Source: Hyphomicrobiales bacterium (lineage in GTDB: Bacteria; Pseudomonadota; Alphaproteobacteria; Rhizobiales; JAJFHC01). From it: 28,535 nucleotides of DNA. Made by a program: the position numbers and the translations under genes. Below, in pieces: positions 6,247 through 13,257 of this stretch (position 1 is the first letter of the stretch; each line of letters starts with the position of its first letter). The stretch lies in assembly GCA_021775835.1 (NCBI GenBank), contig JAJFHC010000157.1, positions 1 to 28,535 of the forward strand, written 5' to 3'. A model generated the notes under the pieces. It worked only from the letters and a program-made list of their open reading frames with translations, was not told where the DNA came from and did not search any database.

Positions 6247-7749
6247 TCAGAACGGCACGTCAATCCGTGCGGTACCGCCGTAGGCCGTGTACTCGCCGGA
6301 GCCCAGCCCTGAGACATCGCCCTGCATGGATACATAGACGCCATCCTCGATGGTGGCGTCCACACCGGCACTGACCCTTGCCGACAGCAGATCGTCCAAG
6401 TCAGGCAGGCCGCTTGTGGGCACGTTGCCCTGATTGGAAAAGTCGTATTCTCCGCGAACAGACACCCATGGCCTGATGGTCTCGCCAGACTCCGTCTTGT
6501 GGGCGTAACCAATCTTCGGACCGACCGACACCCGACCCGCCTTGATCGTCAGGATCGACTGTCTGACACCGGCTGAGTCCGTATAGGAATTCTGGCCTTC
6601 CTCGGCATAGAGCACCCGCACGCCAGGCTCGATGAAGAAGTAGTCCCCCTCCCAGCGGCCCTTCAACTGAGCGCCGACCGTGACACGGTGGGCAATGAAG
6701 TCGCCCGTGGTGACGCCGACCCGGTTGTCATAGTCGGAATATGTGTAGGCGGCGAGCGCATCGAATTGCACGTTGTCGGACAGCTTGACCCCGATGTAGG
6801 GACCGACTGTATAGCCGTCAGCCTCGAACGCGCCCTTTGTACCGCCGTTGACTGTGTCGAAGTTGGTATTGCCGTACCCGCCCAACAGACCGATCACGAC
6901 TTTGTCGTCGACCTTATAGTCAAAGCCTGCCAGCACATCGATGGTGTGGCCGTCGAAGCTTGAGCCGTCGCCGTCGTAGTAATTCCAGTTACCCTTGATC
7001 CACGCATTCCACTTTTGTCGATGTCGCGGGAACAGGGCCGCCACCGGAGCCACATAGATGTCGTTGCCGTTCTCGTCACGCGGAAGGTCGGCCAGTTGTT
7101 TCTCGAACTTCTGCTGCTGTTTTTTGTGAAGCCATTTGGCGATGCTGTTTGTACTCCCAGAGAATCCACCAACTGATACGGTTGGCTCTGCTTTCGGGGC
7201 ATTCTCAAATATTGCTTCACCCAGATTGTTAATCTCAAAATCCACTACCGCTGTCGACATGCGGTTCTGCTGCGAGACAAAGCTCTGTCGTTCTTTCAAC
7301 GACGGGCTATCACTTGTAGCGGCCCCAGCAGATATACAAGTGACAGTGAAAGTGGATAGATCCGGCGGACCAGCCAATGCAGTGAAGGAATTTGCTGCGT
7401 AAGTTGCAGTTGCCAATATTTCTCTTGTCGGAGAGTTTCCACCAAGCCGATCCGTAAACCATCGAATGTTGAAAACCGTTCCAGGAAATTGCCATCGAGA
7501 CTCAAAATCCGTGATGCCTCCAGTCGTCACTTGTGAGTTAAGCCTATCGCCTTTCTCAAATTCTAGTGGCAGACTGTTGTTGATCCTTGTTGCGAGCTGC
7601 ACGACTGTTTCGTTAGTCCCGTTGAAGCCACCCCCGTTTACAAATGCGCAACCCTGAGACACGGCGATTGTCTGCCTGGCACTCCACGGTCCTAGAAAAA
7701 CAACCACGACATATATAAAAACCGCCAGCTTCTGACGAAGCGACAACAT
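6247..7749 (-). CDS. Autotransporter (type Va-like) with C-terminal beta-barrel
   Basis: A 500-residue outer-membrane protein starting at ATG 7749 with AAAGGTG upstream. Order: signal peptide (about 1-30, MLSLRQKLAVFIYVVVVFLGPWSA), a passenger of only about 190 residues, a linker rich in K and Q with KKQQQKFEKQL, and from about residue 245 an autotransporter beta-domain with alternating strands (WIKGNWNYYDGDG, VIGLLGGYG, DALAAYTYSDYDNRVG, GRVSVGPKIGYAH) ending ARIDVPF, the terminal Phe needed for BAM assembly. The passenger has two cysteines and no protease triad that I can see, so adhesin-like or purely structural roles are both possible. It is the last gene before the integrase, in the same direction. 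Confidence 0.85.
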   Translation of the reverse strand: MLSLRQKLAVFIYVVVVFLGPWSARQTIAVSQGCAFVNGGGFNGTNETVVQLATRINNSLPLEFEKGDRLNSQVTTGGITDFESRWQFPGTVFNIRWFTDRLGGNSPTREILATATYAANSFTALAGPPDLSTFTVTCISAGAATSDSPSLKERQSFVSQQNRMSTAVVDFEINNLGEAIFENAPKAEPTVSVGGFSGSTNSIAKWLHKKQQQKFEKQLADLPRDENGNDIYVAPVAALFPRHRQKWNAWIKGNWNYYDGDGSSFDGHTIDVLAGFDYKVDDKVVIGLLGGYGNTNFDTVNGGTKGAFEADGYTVGPYIGVKLSDNVQFDALAAYTYSDYDNRVGVTTGDFIAHRVTVGAQLKGRWEGDYFFIEPGVRVLYAEEGQNSYTDSAGVRQSILTIKAGRVSVGPKIGYAHKTESGETIRPWVSVRGEYDFSNQGNVPTSGLPDLDDLLSARVSAGVDATIEDGVYVSMQGDVSGLGSGEYTAYGGTARIDVPF

Positions 7750-7894
7750 CACATCACCTTTGAAACTTCCCTGTTGTTCAATCTTGGTCGAGAATTGACT
7801 GACTATCAACTGAGCGATTCCGAGAAACGCACTAGCGAAGAAACTAAGACATGCAGATCATGCCTCTGGCTGATTGCCGGCCAACCCCGCCGCT

Positions 7895-9166
7895 CTAGCC
7901 TTCTGACACGATTTCAGACAACAGAACTGCCCACTTGTCGAGCGCTTCACGCTTATCGCTCAAATACTCGTTCTGGTCATAAGTTCCGGTAACCGCCGCG
8001 CCTTCGCCAGCACTGGAATGATTGAGGACGCGGGAAACGATGAAACGGCGAACGCCGCCTTTCTCGCTAGTCATTCTTGTGGCCGCTGTGCGCCTGAAGT
8101 CATGAGGCGTCGCATTCTCAATGTCGAGCGCCGTCGTAACTCGCTTGCATGCTCTAGATAGTGCCGCACGGGTCACCGGCCCGTTACCCTTTGGAGACGG
8201 AAACAGATAACCACTATTGGAGCCATTGAAAGATTGCGCCTGCCCGATAATCGACAACGCCAATTCTGACAACGGGATGACATGTTCACGACGATTTTTT
8301 GAGCGTTCCCCTGGCAGCGTCCAAATCCGCGAGGCTAAGTCCAGTTCGCGCGAATGAATCCCGCTCACTTCACCGGCACGTTGAGCCGTCGTCAGCGTGA
8401 GCATTAAAGCATGGCCAACACCAAACGACACGTGTGCGCCTTCTGCCTTTCCTGGCGCACTACAGGCCCGCCATATGGCAGTTATCTCGTGGTCCTTCAA
8501 CGTGCGCTTTCGCGGTTCTGAGCCTTCAATTGCCGTCAGTGTGGCCGGGTTTACTTCCGCCAGTTGTTGCCAGATAGCATAGCTATAAGCTTGGCGAACA
8601 ACATTGCGGCATTGTCGTGCTGTTGATGGTGCGCCGTCGCCTACCTTGTTGAGGAAGGCTTGCAGTGTGCTGCGGTCGAGACCAGCGATAGGAAGTTTCC
8701 CAAACTTCGGAATGACGAGACGCTCTGCATAACCCCATTCGCTCTTGAGAGTGCTCACCCTCTTCGCTCTTACCTTGTCGCCCGGTTTGTGTCTGCCTCT
8801 GGCGGCTGCCTCAAAGTAGGCTTCAATTAGTTGGCCTATCGTTTCGATATTGTCGGCATTCGCTTTTGCCTTTTTCCTTTTCTCGTCTAGGGCCGGGTCG
8901 CCACCAGTGGCAACCACACCTAGCTTTTGTTCCGCCGTGTTCCGCGCCGTCTGCGTCTTCATGTCTGGAAAGTTGCCCAGCTTGAGACGACGTTGCACCT
9001 TCCCCTCTCTTGTCCGGTAGCGCATTGACCATGCTTTTGTGCCATTCGGGGATACAATGAGAGACAGCCCCTTTTGCCCTTCGTCTCGATATTCAACTTG
9101 GCGGTCGGGGTTAGGCTCAAGAGCTTTGACGGTGGCATTGTTTAATTTGAGAGGCGGCATAAACAT
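7895..9166 (-). CDS. P4-type tyrosine recombinase (island integrase)
   Basis: A 423-residue site-specific recombinase; ATG 9166 is chosen since family members start close to LKLNNATVKALEP. Residues 5-95 are the DUF4102 arm-binding domain, about 105-205 the SAM-like core-binding domain, and about 220-415 the catalytic domain. Catalytic residues visible: R263 (TTAQRAGEV), K290 (RSKN), H355-x2-R358 (HDFRR), H383 (LNH) and the nucleophile Y396 (TYDQNEY). Nothing is truncated, so it may be active. It reads away from the tRNA fragment at 9319-9363, the standard order integrase next to its attachment site. It is expected to integrate and excise the element with a helper excisionase not seen here. 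Confidence 0.95.
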   Translation of the reverse strand: MFMPPLKLNNATVKALEPNPDRQVEYRDEGQKGLSLIVSPNGTKAWSMRYRTREGKVQRRLKLGNFPDMKTQTARNTAEQKLGVVATGGDPALDEKRKKAKANADNIETIGQLIEAYFEAAARGRHKPGDKVRAKRVSTLKSEWGYAERLVIPKFGKLPIAGLDRSTLQAFLNKVGDGAPSTARQCRNVVRQAYSYAIWQQLAEVNPATLTAIEGSEPRKRTLKDHEITAIWRACSAPGKAEGAHVSFGVGHALMLTLTTAQRAGEVSGIHSRELDLASRIWTLPGERSKNRREHVIPLSELALSIIGQAQSFNGSNSGYLFPSPKGNGPVTRAALSRACKRVTTALDIENATPHDFRRTAATRMTSEKGGVRRFIVSRVLNHSSAGEGAAVTGTYDQNEYLSDKREALDKWAVLLSEIVSEG

Positions 9167-9180
9167 GTTACTTTCGAAAA

Positions 9181-9304
9181 AAGTCACACATAAGTCACAA
9201 CATTTTGGCACAACTTGCCTGCCAGTGTCACTCTGTGGCAATATCAAGCCCTTAAAAACAAACAGAAAGGGCGCACATGTCAATGTATGTCATTCGGTGG
9301 CAAT
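9181..9304. repeat. Direct repeats between integrase and attR, possible arm sites
   Basis: AAGTCACA occurs twice, 11 bases apart (9181-9188 and 9192-9199), and GTGGCAAT occurs twice, 62 bases apart (9235-9242 and 9297-9304). Short direct repeats flanking the core are typical arm-type binding sites of P4-like integrases. The match is by eye only. Confidence 0.35.
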
Positions 9305-9318
9305 CAACAACCACCATA

Positions 9319-9363
9319 TTCCTAATCTGAGGGTCACAGGTTCGAATCCTGTCGGGGTCACCA
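9319..9363 (+). pseudogene. 3' tRNA fragment, attR of the island
   Basis: Reads in order: TTCCTAA (9319-9325, possible anticodon loop with anticodon CCT, Arg), TCTGA anticodon-stem strand, variable loop GGGTC, T stem-loop ACAGG-TTCGAAT-CCTGT (9336-9352), acceptor strand CGGGGTC (9353-9359), discriminator A and encoded CCA (9361-9363). The bases just before (CCATA) do not pair with TCTGA, and there is no D arm or 5' acceptor, so this is a 3' half only. The identity Arg(CCT) is my reading of the loop and is less certain than the fragment itself. Confidence 0.85.
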
Positions 9364-9367
9364 TATA

Positions 9368-9400
9368 TTTCATTGTGTTCACAACGGAAACACAGTGAAA
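9368..9400. terminator. Hairpin just behind the tRNA 3' end
   Basis: TTTCATTGTGTT (9368-9379) pairs with AACACAGTGAAA (9389-9400) at 11 of 12 positions over a 9-base loop, four bases after the CCA. It is probably the original transcription stop of the tRNA gene, left on the chromosomal side of attR. No clear T tract follows on the plus strand. Confidence 0.35.
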
Positions 9401-9461
9401 TGGCGTGGACTAGTGGTGCGGGGGACACTCCTGTTCCCGTAAGAAACGGTGGCTTCGTCCC

Positions 9462-9986
9462 TCACCTACCCGCCTCAATCGCCTTCACAATCATTTCCCT
9501 CGCCTCGTCGCCATCGCCCCAGCGAATGATCTTCACCCACTTGTCGGGCTCAAGGTCCTTGTAGTGGGAAAAGAAGTGCTCGATCTGCTGGATCGTGATC
9601 GCCGGCAGGTCGGCATAGGACGTGACCCGGTCATAACGTTGCGTCAGGCGCGGCACCGGCAGGGCGATGATCTTTTCATCCTGACCCGCTTCGTCCTCCA
9701 TCAGCAGCACGCCGATCGGGCGGCAGTTGATGACGCAGCCTGGGATCAGTGCCCGGCTGTTGGCCACCAGCACGTCGACCGGATCGCCGTCATCTGAAAG
9801 TGTGTGGGGCACGAACCCGTAGTTTCCCGGATAGCGCATCGGGGTGTACAGGAACCGGTCGACCACCATGGTACCGGCGTCCTTGTCCATTTCATATTTG
9901 ATTGGCTCGCCGCCCGAGGGAACCTCGATGATGACATTGATGTCTTCAGGCGGATTGTCGCCGATGGTTATGGCATCGATACGCAA
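9462..9986 (-). CDS. ppa: Inorganic pyrophosphatase, family I
   Basis: A 174-residue soluble enzyme, the normal length of bacterial family I pyrophosphatases, hydrolysing diphosphate to two phosphates with Mg2+ in the cytoplasm. Visible signatures: [16 protein letters not shown] near residue 21, [12 protein letters not shown] near 51, and the metal site DGDPVDVLV near 66-74. The start is a TTG (9984-9986): frame, length and the usual MRIDAI beginning require it, and GGGAG lies eight bases before. An ATG seven bases upstream is in another frame. This is the first chromosomal core gene beyond the island and is divergent from the IclR gene. Confidence 0.95.
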   Translation of the reverse strand: MRIDAITIGDNPPEDINVIIEVPSGGEPIKYEMDKDAGTMVVDRFLYTPMRYPGNYGFVPHTLSDDGDPVDVLVANSRALIPGCVINCRPIGVLLMEDEAGQDEKIIALPVPRLTQRYDRVTSYADLPAITIQQIEHFFSHYKDLEPDKWVKIIRWGDGDEAREMIVKAIEAGR

Positions 9987-10139
9987 AGGTCATTTCTCCC
10001 TGTTGAAACGTGTCCGTTCCGCGCCTTGCCCCTCAGGTCCAGGCGCGCTCCCTTTTACACTGTTTGAACGCTCCTCCGCCAGTGATCCGTTGGTCTTATG
10101 GCGTGCCCGGCAAACCGCCACTCGGATAGCGTCCATATT

Positions 10140-10210
10140 TTGACAATTGCAAATTTGCTTTGTCATTAACAAAACTTGTTGACTCTTCGGTACCGTTGTC
10201 CAACAATTGC
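10140..10210 (+). promoter_or_regulatory. Candidate promoter and IclR operator of the catabolic operon
   Basis: TTGACA (10140-10145) could be a -35 box with a weak TCATTA at 10163-10168, spacing 17. Between them lies the perfect palindrome GCAAATTTGC (10149-10158). ACAATTGC is repeated at 10143-10150 and 10203-10210, and TTGTTG (10176-10181) faces CAACAA (10201-10206). IclR proteins bind as dimers or tetramers to paired palindromes near their own promoter, so these are the best operator candidates. The start of the IclR gene is 35 bases downstream. Confidence 0.45.
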
Positions 10211-10244
10211 GCATCTTGAAACCTCGCCCCAGGTCTTGATCCAC

Positions 10245-11117
10245 ATGGCCGATGCCGCCGAAAAATCGCTTGTTTCCAACGAAATTGACGGCACTGCATC
10301 GGAGTCAGTCGGCAATCTGCGCACCGCCCGTACGGTTCAGTCTGTGGAACGCGGGTTTGATATTCTCGAACTTCTTGCCGGTTCGGGGCGGGAAATGCAG
10401 TTGCGCGAGATCGCCGAGACCACGGGCCTCAACGTTTCCACCTGTCACCACCTGTTATCGACGCTGGTCAAGCGTGGCTATGCCGGTCAGAATCCGCGCG
10501 GCCGGACTTACTTCGTCGGCAGCAAGGTTCTGGAGCTGTCCGACGGACGGCTGCGGCAATTCAGCATCCTCGACGTGGCCATGCCAGCCCTGCACGACCT
10601 CAACCGTGCGACCGGCGAAAGCATCCATCTGGCTGTCATGCAGGGATACGACCTCACAACCCTCGCCAAGCTCGACTCCACTCGCCCGATCCGGGTGGCC
10701 ACCGACGGGATCGGCAAGGCCAATGCCGCCCACGCGACCGCCACCGGCAAGGCCATTTTGGCCTGGTTGCCGGAGACTGAGATCGCCCGGGTGATCGCCG
10801 AAAAGGGACTATCGCGATTCACCGACAGGACAATCACGGGCATCGCCGACCTCATGGAGGAACTCCGCCATGTCCGTCGCAACGGCTATGCCATCGATCG
10901 CGAGGAGTTTCAGCCGGACGTGACCTGCATCGGGGCAGCGATCCGTGATCATACCGGTGCCGTAATCGGATCGCTCAGCAGTTCAATGCCTGACACCAGG
11001 GCAACCGGCGAACATTTTGAACTCGTCAGGGAAGCTGTGCGCAATACGGCCACTATTTTGTCGGAATTGTTGGGCAACCCCAAGGATCAGTCATCCCGGC
11101 AGACCGACGCCGCTTAA
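10245..11117 (+). CDS. IclR-family transcriptional regulator
   Basis: A 290-residue regulator. ATG 10245 is preferred to a TTG at 10176, because it avoids an unusual extension into the operator region. Residues about 25-85 are the winged helix (RTVQSVERGFDILELLAG, then LREIAETTGLNVSTCHHLLSTLVKRGY), and 100-280 the IclR effector-binding domain (GESIHLAVMQGYDLTTLAKLDS, ATATGKAILAWLP, GYAIDREEF, CIGAAIRD). It is the first gene of the run and only 30 bases before the dehydrogenase gene, so it probably senses the substrate or an intermediate of the encoded pathway and autoregulates. The effector cannot be read from the sequence. Confidence 0.92.
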   Translation: MADAAEKSLVSNEIDGTASESVGNLRTARTVQSVERGFDILELLAGSGREMQLREIAETTGLNVSTCHHLLSTLVKRGYAGQNPRGRTYFVGSKVLELSDGRLRQFSILDVAMPALHDLNRATGESIHLAVMQGYDLTTLAKLDSTRPIRVATDGIGKANAAHATATGKAILAWLPETEIARVIAEKGLSRFTDRTITGIADLMEELRHVRRNGYAIDREEFQPDVTCIGAAIRDHTGAVIGSLSSSMPDTRATGEHFELVREAVRNTATILSELLGNPKDQSSRQTDAA

Positions 11118-11147
11118 CGTTATCGAATGTGACAAGGACAAATCATC

Positions 11148-12314
11148 ATGACCATGCCCGCCAACGTAAAGACCAGCGCCGACCACCCCATTCCGGAAAC
11201 CATGAAGGCATGGGTTCTTGGCGATCCAGGCGAACTAAAACTCGAGGACAAGCCTGTACCCGCTCCCTCGAAGGCAGAAGTTCTGGTTCGGATCGACGCT
11301 GTTGCCATATGCGCCACGGATCTTGAAATCATCTATCACGGCCCTCCCGCGCAGATCGAAGGCGGCGGCCCGCACAACAAGGGCTTCACCCCCGGTCACG
11401 AGTACATGGGAACCGTGGTTGCCCTGGGTCCGGGTGTCGATGAATACAGCATCGGCGAACGCGTCACCGTTGAAATCCATGCCGGCTGCGGCCAGTGCAA
11501 GCGCTGCCGCGAGGGCATGTACACGTCCTGTCACAACTACGGCAAGAATTACGGCGACGTTGACAAGGGCCACCGGGCAAACGGTTTTACCACGGACGGC
11601 GGCTTCTGCGAGTACCAGGTCAATTCCGTCAACACGCTGGTCCATGTTGCCGACGAGATGTCCGATGAGGAAGCAACCCTCGTTGTCACCGCCGGCACCG
11701 CCATGTACGGGCTGACCGAACTGGGTGGCCTGGTTGCCGGCGAAAGCGTTGTTGTTACCGGTCCCGGACCAATCGGTCTGCTCGGTGTTGCCGTCGCCAA
11801 GGCCCTGGGTGCCCAGCCGGTTATTCTCACCGGCACCCGCGACAACCGGCTCGAAATCGGCAAGCAGCTTGGTGCCGATCATGTCATCAACGTGCGCAAC
11901 GAAGATGCTGTCGAAGCCGTCCGCCGGATCATGGATGGCCGGGGCGTCGACTATGTGGTCGAATGCGCCGGTGCTGAAAATGCCGTCAACGAGGCGGCCC
12001 AGATGGTCAACCGCGGCGGCCGTATCTGTCTGGCAGCCTTCCCCCACGGCCAGGTGCCGATCGATGTCGCCCATCTGGTGCGCAACAACATCTACCTCTA
12101 CGGCATCCGCGGCGAGGGCAAGTCCGCCACCCACCGCGCCGAGGCCTTCATGCGCCAGAAGCGGTTCGATGCAACCTTGATTCACACCCACACGTTCCCG
12201 ATGACGGAGCTGCCCGAGGCCCTGCGCTATGCCAAGGAACGGGTCGAGGATGCCATCAAGGTGGTCGTCAAGAACAAGCACGCGGCCTCCACACAAGCTG
12301 TCGCTGCGGAATAG
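11148..12314 (+). CDS. Zinc-dependent alcohol/polyol dehydrogenase (MDR)
   Basis: A 388-residue medium-chain dehydrogenase, likely oxidising a secondary alcohol or polyol with NAD(P)+. Catalytic zinc ligands: C55 (AICATDLE) and H84-E85 (PGHEYMG); structural zinc: C114, C117, C120, C128 (CGQCKRC...C). The Rossmann fold starts VVVTGPGPIGLLG around residue 197. Family relatives are sorbitol, threonine and galactitol dehydrogenases; which substrate applies is unclear. The N-terminus is about 18 residues longer than usual before MKAWVL, and an alternative ATG there would give the common length, but AAGGAC supports ATG 11148. Second gene of the operon. Confidence 0.9.
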   Translation: MTMPANVKTSADHPIPETMKAWVLGDPGELKLEDKPVPAPSKAEVLVRIDAVAICATDLEIIYHGPPAQIEGGGPHNKGFTPGHEYMGTVVALGPGVDEYSIGERVTVEIHAGCGQCKRCREGMYTSCHNYGKNYGDVDKGHRANGFTTDGGFCEYQVNSVNTLVHVADEMSDEEATLVVTAGTAMYGLTELGGLVAGESVVVTGPGPIGLLGVAVAKALGAQPVILTGTRDNRLEIGKQLGADHVINVRNEDAVEAVRRIMDGRGVDYVVECAGAENAVNEAAQMVNRGGRICLAAFPHGQVPIDVAHLVRNNIYLYGIRGEGKSATHRAEAFMRQKRFDATLIHTHTFPMTELPEALRYAKERVEDAIKVVVKNKHAASTQAVAAE

Positions 12315-12339
12315 ACACAAGCAAGGACTTTCAGATCTC

Positions 12340-13257
12340 ATGTTGCTTTGCGATCAGTACATCACACCCCTGACCCTGCAGGAGGCCCTCGCCCAATGGG
12401 CACAGGCTCCTGAGGGCAGCCGGCTGGTAACCGGCGGCACGGATCTGTTGCCCTGGGCCCGTGAAGGCCGGGCCGGTGACGTTCACCTGCCCATGCTGAT
12501 CGACCTAAGCCGGATCGACCAGATGTCCGGCACCGAAAGCCAGGACGGTCGGATCCGCATGGGCGCCAACACGGTGTTTCAGCAGTTCCTGGTCGAAAAA
12601 GAACTGCGCCGGGACCTGCCGTGCATGCCTTACTGCGCCGTCTGGTTCGCCGACGACCAGATCAGGCAGCAGGCAACACTGGCCGGTAACCTGGTCAACG
12701 CCTCGCCGGCCGCGGACGGTACAGCCCCCATGCTGGCCCTGAACGGCGAGATCGAAATTGCCCGCCTTGAAGACGGCAACATCACCCGGCGGTCTCTGCC
12801 GGTTGCGGACTTCGTCCAAGGCCCCGGGAAAGTAGACCTCAAGCCCGATGAAATCGTGACGGCGGTTACCTGCGATGCCCTGACCGGTTACGGCGGCGCC
12901 TTCGAAAAGGTCGGCCAGCGTCGGTCGCTGGTCATTTCTACCGTGTGCGCCACGTGTATGGTGAAACCGTCGGCGGATGAAACAACATTCCAGGATGTGC
13001 GCCTGTCCATGGCCGGCATCGGTCCGGTGCCCGTTCGGTTGGCTCACATCGAGACATTCCTGTCCGGCAAACCCATCAGCCGGAGCGTTATCCGGGACGC
13101 CGCCGCCATGAGCGACGGGCTGGTCAACTCACGAACACGCCGGACCTATCGCAAACACGTGGTCGAGGGCTTCATCGAACGCAGCCTGTTGAACGCGCTC
13201 AGCGATTGCGGTGTCGAACTTGCACAAGAAGATAACCGGGAGATGGCCCATGCCTGA
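12340..13257 (+). CDS. FAD-binding subunit of a molybdenum hydroxylase (CoxM-like)
   Basis: A 305-residue subunit of the xanthine dehydrogenase/CO dehydrogenase family, passing electrons from the iron-sulfur centres to an acceptor through FAD. FAD motifs: TGGTDLL (31-37) and AGNLVNASPAADGTAP (115-130), the latter a hallmark of the family. The CO-dehydrogenase C-terminal domain follows from about residue 190. ATG 12340 is chosen for length and for AAGGAC upstream. The stop overlaps the start of the next gene by eight bases, so the subunits are co-translated. The enzyme acts in the cytoplasm. Confidence 0.92.
   Translation: MLLCDQYITPLTLQEALAQWAQAPEGSRLVTGGTDLLPWAREGRAGDVHLPMLIDLSRIDQMSGTESQDGRIRMGANTVFQQFLVEKELRRDLPCMPYCAVWFADDQIRQQATLAGNLVNASPAADGTAPMLALNGEIEIARLEDGNITRRSLPVADFVQGPGKVDLKPDEIVTAVTCDALTGYGGAFEKVGQRRSLVISTVCATCMVKPSADETTFQDVRLSMAGIGPVPVRLAHIETFLSGKPISRSVIRDAAAMSDGLVNSRTRRTYRKHVVEGFIERSLLNALSDCGVELAQEDNREMAHA

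Larger units (their letters stand above)
1..9363. mobile_element. Right part of a tRNA-integrated genomic island
   Basis: The stretch ends with a tyrosine recombinase gene (7895-9166, minus) and, 150 bases further, a 3' tRNA fragment (9319-9363) that lacks its 5' half, the usual sign of attR of an element integrated in a tRNA gene. Cargo genes are short, mostly unrecognised, on both strands, and visibly more AT-rich than the operon after 9462. The left end and the intact tRNA are not in the window, so the total size is unknown. There are no conjugation, replication or phage structural genes in the visible part, so whether it is an ICE, a satellite or a prophage remnant cannot be decided. Everything except the boundary is inference. 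Confidence 0.8.

Noticed and set aside
11235..12341. 368-codon open frame on the minus strand
   Set aside because: Shadow of the zinc dehydrogenase gene, whose motifs are complete on the plus strand.
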